Source: a virus
DNA length: 22,809 nucleotides
Virus record (IMG/VR): IMGVR_UViG_3300014962_000045
Span: 1 to 22,809 of that record
Direction: 5' to 3' (one strand)
The notes beneath the pieces are model-generated. The model was given only the letters and a program-made list of their open reading frames with translations, did not search any database and had not been told where the DNA came from. The translations under genes were made by a program, and so were the position numbers. Shown here one piece after another: positions 1 through 5,399 of this stretch. Each line of letters starts with the position of its first letter. Position 1 is the stretch's first letter.

Positions 1-74
1 TAGGCTACAAAGTGCGGGTGCTTCATTAACTCAATGTGGCATCTTTCAATGCGTTGTTCTGCGGTTAGTGCCAT
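1..74 (-). CDS. Partial CDS, N-terminus only; possible metallopeptidase/VWA-type partner of the MoxR ATPase
   Basis: Leftward gene cut by the window edge; only the first 24 codons are visible (begins MALTAEQRIERC, then HIELMKHPHFVA). The start is well supported: AAAAGG, then the GTTTAAAC box at 75-82, then ATG. The TAA stop of the preceding gene lies inside the same box, so the two are probably translationally coupled. The N-terminus (RIERCHIxLMKHP) resembles, from memory, the start of phage-encoded COG3864-like predicted metallopeptidases that often sit beside MoxR ATPases, and such an ATPase is encoded at 652-1731. The assignment rests on about 20 residues and on context, so it is tentative. 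That a gene starts here is much surer than what it encodes. Confidence 0.55.
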   Translation of the reverse strand, partial: MALTAEQRIERCHIELMKHPHFVA

Positions 75-76
75 GT

Positions 77-253
77 TTAAACCTTTTCTATATCATATAC
101 TTCAATTTCAGATTCGCTATTGTTTTCCAATACATCGAATTCCGACATTATCATTCGTTCAATATCTTCCATATCATAATTTTCTGAATCATCTACTTCA
201 ATCATAATGGTTTGATATGTTCTTTGAACCACAATACCCTTATATGTTGTCAT
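77..253 (-). CDS. Small acidic protein of unknown function (58 aa)
   Basis: I chose the ATG at 253 (MTTYKGIVV) because GGAGG lies just upstream, within the end of the preceding gene; an upstream GTG two codons earlier is less likely. The product has a short beta-like N-terminal half (KGIVVQRTYQTIMIEVDD) and an acidic C-terminus (ENNSESEIEVYDIEKV). No family is recognised. The stop is the TAA of GTT TAA AC, which is the GTTTAAAC junction box preceding the next gene at 74. It belongs to the leftward operon of tiny genes. Confidence 0.7.
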   Translation of the reverse strand: MTTYKGIVVQRTYQTIMIEVDDSENYDMEDIERMIMSEFDVLENNSESEIEVYDIEKV

Positions 254-255
254 GT

Positions 256-444
256 TCACACCTCCACAACTCTAATTCTATCGCCCTCAATCACTACTTT
301 GGCTTTACCCTCGCCAATTAGTGTTAAGCCCATTTGTTGCATGAATACCGCCATTTTTAACTTCGTGGCGATGTGTTTAAACACAATGGCTAGGACTGTG
401 GCAAGCATAGCCCATGCCAATAAAAACATTTCACTCAATTCCAT
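256..444 (-). CDS. Small single-pass membrane protein of unknown function (62 aa)
   Basis: The start at 444 (MELSEMFLL) is favoured because GAGG lies 6 bases upstream; it overlaps the end of the preceding gene by 14 bases. Residues 6-22 (MFLLAWAMLATVLAIVF) form one hydrophobic segment, followed by a basic stretch (KHIATKLK) and a short beta-like tail rich in Val/Ile. This suggests an inner-membrane anchor with a small cytoplasmic domain. Function is unknown; a holin-like or superinfection role cannot be told from sequence. A GTTTAAAC copy at 375-382 lies inside the gene, read as Val-Phe-Lys-His, within a perfect 14-base palindrome TGTGTTTAAACACA (372-385). Confidence 0.65.
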   Translation of the reverse strand: MELSEMFLLAWAMLATVLAIVFKHIATKLKMAVFMQQMGLTLIGEGKAKVVIEGDRIRVVEV

Positions 445-646
445 AATATTCCTCATAAGTTTTGTATGGTTTACGCACCTCGCCAAAAATATAAAACAAG
501 GGATTTGCTTCGGCTACCACTTCTCTCTTTTCAGAGAGTGTGGTCGCTTGTGTAATCCGATGTTGCATGGATTTTTGGTATGCTTCCTCAATCTGCTTCG
601 CTCTGCGTGTGCGATTGTGGTGCATGGATAATGGGTTGCGGTTCAT
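431..646 (-). CDS. Small basic protein of unknown function (71 aa)
   Basis: I placed the start at the ATG at 646 (MNRNPLSMHH), five bases after the TAA of the MoxR ATPase gene; that TAA lies in the GTTTAAAC box at 650-657. A longer reading would invade the ATPase gene. The N-terminal half is His/Arg-rich (HHNRTRRAKQIEEAYQK) and the C-terminal half is Tyr/Glu-rich (KPYKTYEEYYGIE). It looks helical and soluble. No family recognised. The Shine-Dalgarno is weak (AGAG), so expression may depend on translation of the upstream ATPase gene. Confidence 0.6.
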   Translation of the reverse strand: MNRNPLSMHHNRTRRAKQIEEAYQKSMQHRITQATTLSEKREVVAEANPLFYIFGEVRKPYKTYEEYYGIE

Positions 647-651
647 AGCGT

Positions 652-1731
652 TTAAACACTCTGTGCGAATAGGTAGTTGTTTGCGGTAGCCCATTTGATA
701 AACCCTTGTGATGTGCCAACTGTTGTCTTTTTACTTGTTCGCATTACCGATGTAGCAAAAAGTCCCTGTGCTTCTTTGGACAATCGTTCCATGTATTGAA
801 CCCACTTGTTGATATTGTCCTTTTCTACTTGTTGAATAGCTGAATATACAAGCATACAAACCGCACTAGCCGAATCAGGCACTTTGGTTTTGGTTGGCTC
901 TTTAATGATTTGTTCCCATGTTGGCAACTCATCTGTAAGTTGAATAATAGAGAGCATATCGTAGGTGGCTCGGTTGCCAATCGTGCCTTTAAGTGCGTGT
1001 GCCATAACTTCTATTCCTAATGGCTTAGACTTTTTAATAATATCACTCGCTCTGTTTAAACTGCGTGGTGTGCAAAATGCGGGTCTTGGTGTGCGTGGGT
1101 CATAGATGTATTCATTGTCCGATGCGTTGGAATAGTCCTCGAATGAAGCAAGCATCTGTGGAAATTGTTTTACAGTCATTAAAACTTCGGGGCTAATCTC
1201 ATTGTCCAATGCCCATTCAATCCACTCATCGCTTGATGGTTTACGCACCTTGACTACGCTAATGCGGTTTCTAGCGTGTGGGGGTAAGTTGTCCCCGATT
1301 GCTTCATTGGCTAGATTGGTTGTAGCGAACACAATAGAACCCTGTGGTAGGCTATATGTGCCTAGTTTGCGTTCTAGCATCAATCGCAAGCAAGCGTTCA
1401 TAACTGCTTTTGATGCCTTGCCAATCTCATCAAGCATTAAAACAATGGGCTTATCGTGGTGAAAGCCAAATTCCTCATTAGGAATAAAACTGCAAACTTC
1501 GGTGTCGTTTAAACTGCGTATCTTAGGGACTAGGAAATCGCCTACATCTTTGGTAGTCATATCGCCATAGCAATAGTGGTAGGAATCGCCTAGTCGTTGC
1601 TTAATGATGGAAAGAATTGAAGATTTGCCTATCCCCATCTCACCTTGTGCTAATACTGTTGTGGTATCCCCAACTGCGAGAATTAGGTTTGCGGTATCTG
1701 CAAGGGATAGCGATTTGTATAAGTCAGTCAT
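652..1731 (-). CDS. MoxR-type AAA+ ATPase
   Basis: A 359-residue AAA+ ATPase. Walker A is GEMGIGKS at residues 30-37, Walker B is VLMLDE at 97-102, a sensor-1-like ATTN is at 136-139, and arginine-finger candidates follow in HARNRIS (152-158). The layout fits MoxR-family ATPases, which usually act as chaperone-like partners of VWA-domain or metal-dependent peptidase proteins and remodel protein complexes using ATP. The truncated gene at 1-74 may be such a partner. AAAGG about 9 bases before the ATG supports the start. The C-terminal third (from about residue 260) is divergent and helical. The stop TAA lies in a GTTTAAAC box (650-657). Two more copies occur inside the gene (1054-1061 and 1507-1514), both read as Ser-Leu-Asn. 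The phage-specific role is unknown. Confidence 0.85.
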   Translation of the reverse strand: MTDLYKSLSLADTANLILAVGDTTTVLAQGEMGIGKSSILSIIKQRLGDSYHYCYGDMTTKDVGDFLVPKIRSLNDTEVCSFIPNEEFGFHHDKPIVLMLDEIGKASKAVMNACLRLMLERKLGTYSLPQGSIVFATTNLANEAIGDNLPPHARNRISVVKVRKPSSDEWIEWALDNEISPEVLMTVKQFPQMLASFEDYSNASDNEYIYDPRTPRPAFCTPRSLNRASDIIKKSKPLGIEVMAHALKGTIGNRATYDMLSIIQLTDELPTWEQIIKEPTKTKVPDSASAVCMLVYSAIQQVEKDNINKWVQYMERLSKEAQGLFATSVMRTSKKTTVGTSQGFIKWATANNYLFAQSV

Positions 1732-1750
1732 TTTTGTTGCCTTTCGTTGG

Positions 1751-1963
1751 TTAATAATTGTAAATACTCTCTAAAATACTACTTACTGCGGGGTCTATTT
1801 TGGTAAGACTTTCAGGTTTGACCCATTCCCTAAAAACTTCGTTTTCGTATATTTTGGATTGCCCCTCTATTAGCAATCTTCCCGCCTTGACTGCCCCATG
1901 TATGCGGACATACTGACCCCGCAACATAGCCCAATCTGTGTCTAATGCTTCGCTAATTAACAT
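1751..1963 (-). CDS. Small protein of unknown function (70 aa)
   Basis: The ATG at 1963 (MLISEALDTDW) is preferred; an in-frame TTG further upstream would add nine hydrophobic residues that are already coded in another frame by the preceding gene. The start overlaps the stop of that gene (AGT TAT GTT AAT TAG against ATG TTA ATT AGC), implying coupling. The product has no membrane segment and a plausible beta region (GQYVRIHGAVKAGRLLIEGQSKIYENEVF). No family is recognised. Confidence 0.6.
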   Translation of the reverse strand: MLISEALDTDWAMLRGQYVRIHGAVKAGRLLIEGQSKIYENEVFREWVKPESLTKIDPAVSSILESIYNY

Positions 1964-2051
1964 AACTAGGAATATATAGGTCAGGTGCAAAACAATATAT
2001 CAGGAATAACCCTATAAGTAATAAAGTGCATAAAAAGTCGTCTTTGGTCAT
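1953..2051 (-). CDS. Very small membrane peptide (32 aa), unknown
   Basis: A 32-residue ORF (MTKDDFLCTLLLIGLF, then LIYCFAPDLYIPSYVN). It starts three bases after a GTTTAAAC box (2055-2062) that also holds the stop of the preceding gene, with GGAGT in front. Residues 6-22 form one membrane-spanning segment. It was found by reading across the operon gap: the stretch is otherwise unoccupied, has an SD and is tightly packed with both neighbours. Function unknown. Confidence 0.5.
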   Translation of the reverse strand: MTKDDFLCTLLLIGLFLIYCFAPDLYIPSYVN

Positions 2052-2056
2052 GGTGT

Positions 2057-2197
2057 TTAAACACTCCTTAAATGTTTGATATTAACTATTGTGGTGGTGT
2101 GGGTGTCATCAAAGCGAATCGTTGCCCATTCGCCATTGATTTGTTCGATTGTGGCGGGGTCAAAACCGCACCATAAAACCTTATCGCCTACGCTCAT
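2057..2197 (-). CDS. Small protein of unknown function (46 aa)
   Basis: A 46-residue ORF beginning MSVGDKVLWCGFDPATIEQ and ending IKHLRSV. Its ATG overlaps the stop of the 23-residue membrane peptide (ATGA), typical of translational coupling. The sequence resembles a small SH3-like or KOW-like beta barrel (VGDKVLWCGFDPATIEQINGE), but this is an impression only. The stop TAA lies in the GTTTAAAC box at 2055-2062, and GGAGT just before the stop serves as SD for the next gene. Confidence 0.6.
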   Translation of the reverse strand: MSVGDKVLWCGFDPATIEQINGEWATIRFDDTHTTTIVNIKHLRSV

Positions 2198-2265
2198 AGT
2201 GTTGTCCCCCATAAAATAATGGCGATTAAAACAAGGGCTAGAATAAGGGCTTTTAAGTGTGTCAT
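2194..2265 (-). CDS. Tiny membrane peptide (23 aa), unknown
   Basis: A 23-codon ORF (MTHLKALILALVLIAIILWG, then TTL) that is essentially one transmembrane helix with a basic N-terminus. It has a strong start context: GGGGAGC, GTTTAAAC (2266-2273), ATG. It ends by a 4-base ATGA overlap with the next gene. The start signal and tight fit argue that it is translated; it could be a regulatory membrane peptide or merely a coupling leader. Confidence 0.5.
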   Translation of the reverse strand: MTHLKALILALVLIAIILWGTTL

Positions 2266-2267
2266 GT

Positions 2268-2426
2268 TTAAACGCTCCCCTGTGGATTTGTTTCGGTTGA
2301 ATAATGCCCTTTGATGTAATCGCCTAGAATATTGGTCAATCTATCCGAATCTAAATATGACCACCCATCTTGGTCTATATACCCTAATAAATCCTCAAGG
2401 GCTTTAAATTCTTCGTATGTCATCAT
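2268..2426 (-). CDS. Small acidic protein of unknown function (52 aa)
   Basis: The start is at 2426 (MMTYEEFKALEDLLG), directly after the GTTTAAAC box 2427-2434 and GGGAGC; the second ATG at 2423 is an alternative. The product is helical, acidic and aromatic (YIDQDGWSYLDSDRL). The stop TAA lies in the next GTTTAAAC box (2266-2273). No family is recognised. Confidence 0.65.
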   Translation of the reverse strand: MMTYEEFKALEDLLGYIDQDGWSYLDSDRLTNILGDYIKGHYSTETNPQGSV

Positions 2427-2439
2427 GTTTAAACGCTCC

Positions 2440-2616
2440 CTATTCAAAGTGCAAACCATAATTGGCTAATTCTTTAATCGCCAACTTATCCCCCATAAGT
2501 GCGGACTGTATGATTTTCCGCACCCTGTGGACTTGGTTGTCCCCTATCCAGTTTGCTAGGTGATTGACTGCCACCCCCTGTGGTATTGGTCTATTGTTCA
2601 GATAAAATTGGGTCAT
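2440..2616 (-). CDS. Small protein of unknown function (58 aa)
   Basis: The start at 2616 (MTQFYLNNRPIPQGVA) follows GGAGG and the TAA of the preceding gene by two bases. The product ends with a helical stretch (VRKIIQSALMGDKLAIKELANYG). Unlike most neighbours it ends in TAG, with GGGAGC and a GTTTAAAC box immediately after. A small helix-turn-helix-like fold is imaginable but not supported by a clear motif. Confidence 0.65.
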   Translation of the reverse strand: MTQFYLNNRPIPQGVAVNHLANWIGDNQVHRVRKIIQSALMGDKLAIKELANYGLHFE

Positions 2617-2617
2617 G

Positions 2618-2785
2618 TTAAAAACCTCCATCATTGGTGTCGATAATGTCTTGCTTCATTTGTTCTACTTCATACTCACCATTTGCCAATTCGTAAAGTA
2701 TCTCAATAATCCCACTTCTAAGAGTATCGCTACCCACCCAATAATCTACCATTGCCATTGTAATTTTTGGTTTGTTGTCGCTCAT
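2618..2785 (-). CDS. Small acidic protein of unknown function (55 aa)
   Basis: The start at 2785 (MSDNKPKITMAMVDYW) is chosen for GGAGG plus the GTTTAAAC box (2789-2796) ending three bases before it. The product is mostly helical and acidic (LYELANGEYEVEQMKQDIID). Its last codons GGT TTT TAA supply the region just before the next ATG. No family is recognised. Confidence 0.65.
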   Translation of the reverse strand: MSDNKPKITMAMVDYWVGSDTLRSGIIEILYELANGEYEVEQMKQDIIDTNDGGF

Positions 2786-2790
2786 GGTGT

Positions 2791-2958
2791 TTAAACCTCC
2801 TCTATCTCTATTTCGGAACAATTCTCATTTATGAATTCGGGGCTTTCGTTGCGGAAAATCTCCCTAGCATCATATTTGTCAAACCCGCTATAAGTCATAA
2901 AGTATTCCTCCGCATCGTCAAAGGTGGCGGGGCTTCCCTCAATAAAATATGTTCTCAT
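2791..2958 (-). CDS. Small acidic protein of unknown function (55 aa)
   Basis: A 55-residue ORF: begins MRTYFIEGSPATFDDAEEYF and ends NCSEIEIEEV. The start follows GGGAGT-GTTTAAAC directly (box 2959-2966), and the stop TAA lies in the next box (2789-2796), so it is framed on both sides by the same junction element. It is strongly acidic with aromatic residues in the first half. No family recognised. Confidence 0.65.
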   Translation of the reverse strand: MRTYFIEGSPATFDDAEEYFMTYSGFDKYDAREIFRNESPEFINENCSEIEIEEV

Positions 2959-2960
2959 GT

Positions 2961-3206
2961 TTAAACACTCCCTAGTAGATTGTCAAAATAGTCTTGTGGT
3001 TGTTCGGTTGCCTTTACACCATCTAGCCATTTGTTTATATGGCGGGTTGTGGTCATAGACCACTTTTTAGCGGTGCGGTAATAAGTATGTGTTGCCTTAT
3101 CGTAGCTTGCTACGGGTGTGGCATAGCTGAATAAAACCAAATAATCATTGGTGTCTATCAGGTTCATATTTGAAGCGATTGGTTTAAGTTTAAGTGTGTT
3201 TGTCAT
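2961..3206 (-). CDS. Small protein of unknown function (81 aa)
   Basis: I chose the ATG at 3206 (MTNTLKLKPIASNMN), which lies just beyond the end of the preceding gene and has AAAAGG about 11 bases upstream; a longer reading would overlap that gene. The product appears to be alpha/beta, with a basic centre (YRTAKKWSMTTTRHINKWLDG). The stop is inside the GTTTAAAC box 2959-2966 (GTT TAA AC ATG). The 3207-3220 leader shares the GGTGTTG(x)TCCTTTT pattern, read on the plus strand, with the leaders at 3410 and 3744. Confidence 0.65.
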   Translation of the reverse strand: MTNTLKLKPIASNMNLIDTNDYLVLFSYATPVASYDKATHTYYRTAKKWSMTTTRHINKWLDGVKATEQPQDYFDNLLGSV

Positions 3207-3220
3207 GGTGTTGTGTCCTT

Positions 3221-3409
3221 TTAAACTGATTCGATTAAAAATTGATTTATAGCATTGTCCCAAAATGCCTGTTCAATTCGTTCTAACATCTTGCTACCCA
3301 TTGGCAAATCTGTCAAATATTCCACAAACAATAGCTTGTCCTGTGTTTGTGCGTATTCCCTCAAATTGTCGGGTGTCATATATTCGGCTAGGTATTGGCT
3401 TAATCTCAT
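3221..3409 (-). CDS. Small protein of unknown function (62 aa)
   Basis: The start at 3409 (MRLSQYLAEYMTPDNL) follows a copy of a repeated hairpin-plus-SD leader (3410-3461) carrying AAAGG. The product is helical throughout, amphipathic and slightly acidic (RIEQAFWDNAINQFLIESV). No family is recognised. It lies in the leftward operon between two other small unknown genes. Confidence 0.65.
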   Translation of the reverse strand: MRLSQYLAEYMTPDNLREYAQTQDKLLFVEYLTDLPMGSKMLERIEQAFWDNAINQFLIESV

Positions 3410-3461
3410 GGTGTTGTTTTCCTTTGTTGGTTGTGTGGCGGGGTTGCCCCCGCCTGTTGGT
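3410..3461 (-). promoter_or_regulatory. Repeated intergenic hairpin-plus-SD leader, copy 2
   Basis: Intergenic leader with a perfect 7-bp GC stem (GGCGGGG 3437-3443, CCCCGCC 3448-3454) and a shared AAAGGAAA ribosome-binding stretch. It is nearly identical to 3744-3803 except that it lacks eight bases (TTTAAACA). There is no U-tract after the stem on the transcribed strand, so it is not a classical terminator; a transcript-stability or translational element is more likely. Confidence 0.6.
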
Positions 3462-3743
3462 TTAATCGTATCGTGTCCCGCACAATTCGCACATCAGGGG
3501 GTTATAGGTGTGGTCGGCAACTGTGCACTCAGGCTCACAATCTAGCACAATCATAGCCCACCCCACAATGTCCCCCGCTTTGTTGCGGAGTCTTAATTCT
3601 GATACATCAACTGATTCAATAGCATCTTTAATCGCTTTGTAGCTAGTTGCCCGCTTTACTTGCCATTCTTCGCTATCCCAAACTGATATTGTCAGGTCTT
3701 TGGCTAGTGCATTGTTGATTAGGTCTAAATATGCTTTTCTCAT
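3462..3743 (-). CDS. Conserved-looking phage protein with Cys pairs (93 aa), unknown
   Basis: A 93-residue protein starting MRKAYLDLINNALAKDL with AAAGG about 11 bases upstream. It has an alpha/beta N-terminal region (TISVWDSEEWQVKRATSYKA). The C-terminal region holds four Cys (DCEPEC at about 69-73 and MCELC at about 84-87) plus a His in between, compatible with a small zinc site. I have the impression of similar proteins in environmental phages but know no function. It is flanked on both sides by the repeated hairpin leader. Confidence 0.7.
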   Translation of the reverse strand: MRKAYLDLINNALAKDLTISVWDSEEWQVKRATSYKAIKDAIESVDVSELRLRNKAGDIVGWAMIVLDCEPECTVADHTYNPLMCELCGTRYD

Positions 3744-3803
3744 GGTGTTGGTTTCCTTTGTTGGTTGTGTTTAAACATGGCGGGGACTTGCCCCGCCTGT
3801 TGG
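3744..3803 (-). promoter_or_regulatory. Repeated intergenic hairpin-plus-SD leader, copy 1 (with GTTTAAAC)
   Basis: Stem GGCGGGG (3779-3785) and CCCCGCC (3791-3797), then a GTTTAAAC box (3769-3776), then AAAGGAAAC before the ATG at 3743. Apart from a few substitutions it equals the 3410-3461 leader plus an eight-base TTTAAACA insertion. It sits directly after the SprT-like gene's stop. Confidence 0.6.
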
Positions 3804-4391
3804 TTATTCTTCGCTAGATTGGGCAAACATATCACCAAGATAGTCCGCACAATCGGGGTTAGGGCATCGTGGCAATGCCACTTCAATCCACTTGCGGGAG
3901 GTGTAAACCTGATAATCGCAACTAGAACATACGCACTTAATTTGTCGTGTTGTTTGCTTTTTAATGCCCGATTGGGTCAAAGGTGCATGGGGATATTGAC
4001 CCGCTTCGGCTACCCATTCGCCAATCATGGCTTTTAATTCAGCATTGGCACTAGCTGACCGCATCTGTCCCTCAAGCCCTACGGCTAAGGCACATTGTTT
4101 AAACACCTTGCCATGCCCCGCTTGGTTGCCAACTGTCGCATGGACTAACTCATGGATTAAAATGTCAATAACTTCTACGCTATCAGCTACCTTTGGCGAA
4201 ATGAAGATTTCAAAATGGTTATCTTCACTTGCTACGCTTGACCAACATTCGCCAATATGTTTCCTTGTGCTAGTTAGTGAGCATGACATACGCACATTTT
4301 GGGGGATTGTATAACCCGCTTTGGCGAAATGGTTGCGGATATATGTATCTGTAATGTAGTTTAAATATGCTTCTCTGTTTAATGTTTGCAT
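3804..4391 (-). CDS. SprT-like zinc metalloprotease
   Basis: A 195-residue protein with the SprT/SPRTN-type catalytic motif HELVH (His80, Glu81, His84) followed by a third ligand candidate in AGHGKVF (His93). A C-terminal zinc-ribbon-like region follows: Cys153/155/158 and Cys176/181, the last pair in CPNPDC. This order (HExxH core, then treble-clef or ribbon) matches the SprT family, whose eukaryotic member SPRTN cleaves DNA-protein crosslinks; bacterial and phage roles are poorly defined. The start at 4391 has AAAAGGA about 8 bases upstream. It is the first gene of the leftward operon, so it may be expressed early. A GTTTAAAC copy (4097-4104) lies inside it, coding Val-Phe-Lys just after the active site. 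Substrate in the phage cycle is unknown. Confidence 0.85.
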   Translation of the reverse strand: MQTLNREAYLNYITDTYIRNHFAKAGYTIPQNVRMSCSLTSTRKHIGECWSSVASEDNHFEIFISPKVADSVEVIDILIHELVHATVGNQAGHGKVFKQCALAVGLEGQMRSASANAELKAMIGEWVAEAGQYPHAPLTQSGIKKQTTRQIKCVCSSCDYQVYTSRKWIEVALPRCPNPDCADYLGDMFAQSSEE

Positions 4392-4410
4392 TGTTCTATT
4401 CCTTTTCGGC

Positions 4411-4439
4411 TAGTTATCATGGCTTGATTGCCATAACTA
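4411..4439. repeat. Inverted repeat in the leader of the leftward operon
   Basis: TAGTTAT (4411-4417) and GGC (4421-4423) pair with GCC (4430-4432) and ATAACTA (4433-4439). This is a 10-bp stem with a 3-base bulge and a 6-base loop, 20 bases ahead of the SprT-like start codon. It could be an operator or an mRNA leader structure. Confidence 0.45.
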
Positions 4440-4515
4440 AAACTATACGCTCATTTTGGGCTTGTGCTTACCTTGCCACCTATCGCTTTCCCTAATAGGG
4501 TAAACCCTAATATCC

Positions 4516-4574
4516 GCAAACCCGTATATCTATTGGGTTTGCATGGTGTTGCCCCTTGTATCTATTGGGTTTGC
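4516..4574. repeat. Direct repeat and inverted repeat cluster (TATCTATTGGGTTTGC)
   Basis: A 16-base perfect direct repeat TATCTATTGGGTTTGC at 4527-4542 and 4559-4574. The spacing is 32 bases, about three helical turns. GCAAACCC (4516-4523) is an inverted match to the end of both copies. A short CCCTAATAGGG inverted repeat lies nearby at 4490-4500. It looks like a binding-site pair. Confidence 0.5.
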
Positions 4575-4748
4575 TGTCGGTTTCTGCCCGCTAACCCGCA
4601 TGGTTGATGGATTCCTAGCGATTGCATGGTGTCCCTTGTGCTAGTATCAACTCACCCCAAAATGGCTAAAAAGCCCCTTAAAACCCCTGTAAATCGATTG
4701 TCATTTTAGCGGGTAGTTTCTTTGGATTTATTCGGGGTGCGTATTTGA

Positions 4749-5023
4749 TGCGGTGCAATATCTCGCCCTCCAACCCGCTACGCTCTCGCACCCGCATAGC
4801 CACATTGCGTTTAAACGCTTCAATCCCTTTCAGCCATATTGCGGTGCAACATATTGCCTAGCCCCAATGTTGCGGTGCACCATATTGCCGAGTTGCCATG
4901 TTGCGGTGCAACAATGTTGCAATGCACCATATTGCCGAGTTGCCATGTTGCGGTGCAGCATTTCACATTGTGAGATTCAATTTCATAATGCGGAATAGGG
5001 GGTAAAAAGCATATTGCGATGCA
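4749..5023. repeat. Iteron-like TTGCRRTGCA cluster
   Basis: The motif (T)TGCRRTGCA recurs at about 4749, 4840, 4870, 4901, 4918, 4948 and 5014. A perfect 35-base direct repeat occupies 4876-4910 and 4923-4957. The core is partly palindromic (TTGC ... GCAA or TGCA). A GTTTAAAC copy inside a 12-base palindrome GCGTTTAAACGC lies at 4807-4818. The cluster is typical of iterons or a multi-site operator. Confidence 0.6.
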
Positions 5024-5124
5024 CCATTTTGCAGACCCCCGTGGCCGCGGTCCGAGGCTCAGCCCATAAGCAAGCTCGTTAAATCCCGCTCACCTAAAAT
5101 TTTTTTATTTTTTTGTAAAATTTT

Positions 5125-5345
5125 ATGCACCGTTTTAGTGCATCCTGACTACTGTTGCTTTAACTATCGTTCGTAAGTCATTGATAGTTCGTAAAATTTG
5201 TGTAACGAATCGCTTGTAAGTCCTTGATTGTCACAGTAGTCATAGTAGTCACCCTTATTTTTTATTATTTTATTATTTTAAAAAAATAAAAAACGTAGTG
5301 GCGGGTAAAACTGGAATAGACCCTGACTACTGTGACTACTGTGAC
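5125..5345. repeat. GACTACTGTGAC site array with AT-rich tract
   Basis: TGACTACTGT occurs at 5146-5155. Its inverted form GTCACAGTAGTCA is at 5230-5242, and the forward form TGACTACTGTGAC is at 5324-5336, with a second overlapping GACTACTGTGAC at 5334-5345. A hairpin ATGCAC/GTGCAT lies at 5125-5143, and a near-perfect direct repeat GTAAGTCMTTGAT at 5173-5185 and 5216-5228. An A/T-only run of about 35 bases separates the inverted sites. It resembles an operator array around a meltable tract. Confidence 0.55.
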
Positions 5346-5399
5346 AAAAAGGGACAGAGTCGAACTATATTCACTGGAACCAGGGCGCTAGCAACACCA

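Larger units (their letters stand above)
75..4816. repeat. GTTTAAAC box family (13 copies)
   Basis: Copies start at 75, 375, 650, 1054, 1507, 2055, 2266, 2427, 2789, 2959, 3769, 4097 and 4809. Seven lie immediately before start codons of the leftward operon (0-3 bases from the ATG), and six of these contain the preceding gene's TAA. The others are inside genes (four), in a leader hairpin module (one) and in the control region (one). I found none in the remaining 18 kb. Confidence 0.85.

Noticed and set aside
212-631. Plus-strand ORF of 139 codons opposite the small leftward genes
   Set aside because: Opposes well-supported genes with SDs and junction boxes; composition looks like a reverse-strand shadow.
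3437-3454. Intrinsic terminator at the GC hairpin (also 3779-3797)
   Set aside because: No U-tract follows the stem on the transcribed (minus) strand; kept as a leader hairpin instead.
4876-4957. CRISPR-like pair of 35-base repeats
   Set aside because: Only two exact copies with a 12-base spacer made of the same repeat motif; not a CRISPR array.
4753-4998. Plus-strand ORF of 81 codons across the repeat cluster
   Set aside because: Cys/His/Leu-rich translation simply mirrors the TTGCGGTGCA repeats; no SD, and nothing resembling a protein family.
5350-5382. tRNA-like T-loop (GAGTCGAAC in the plus strand, reversed GTTCGACTC)
   Set aside because: Flanking bases do not form the 5-bp T-stem, and no acceptor or anticodon arm could be found.
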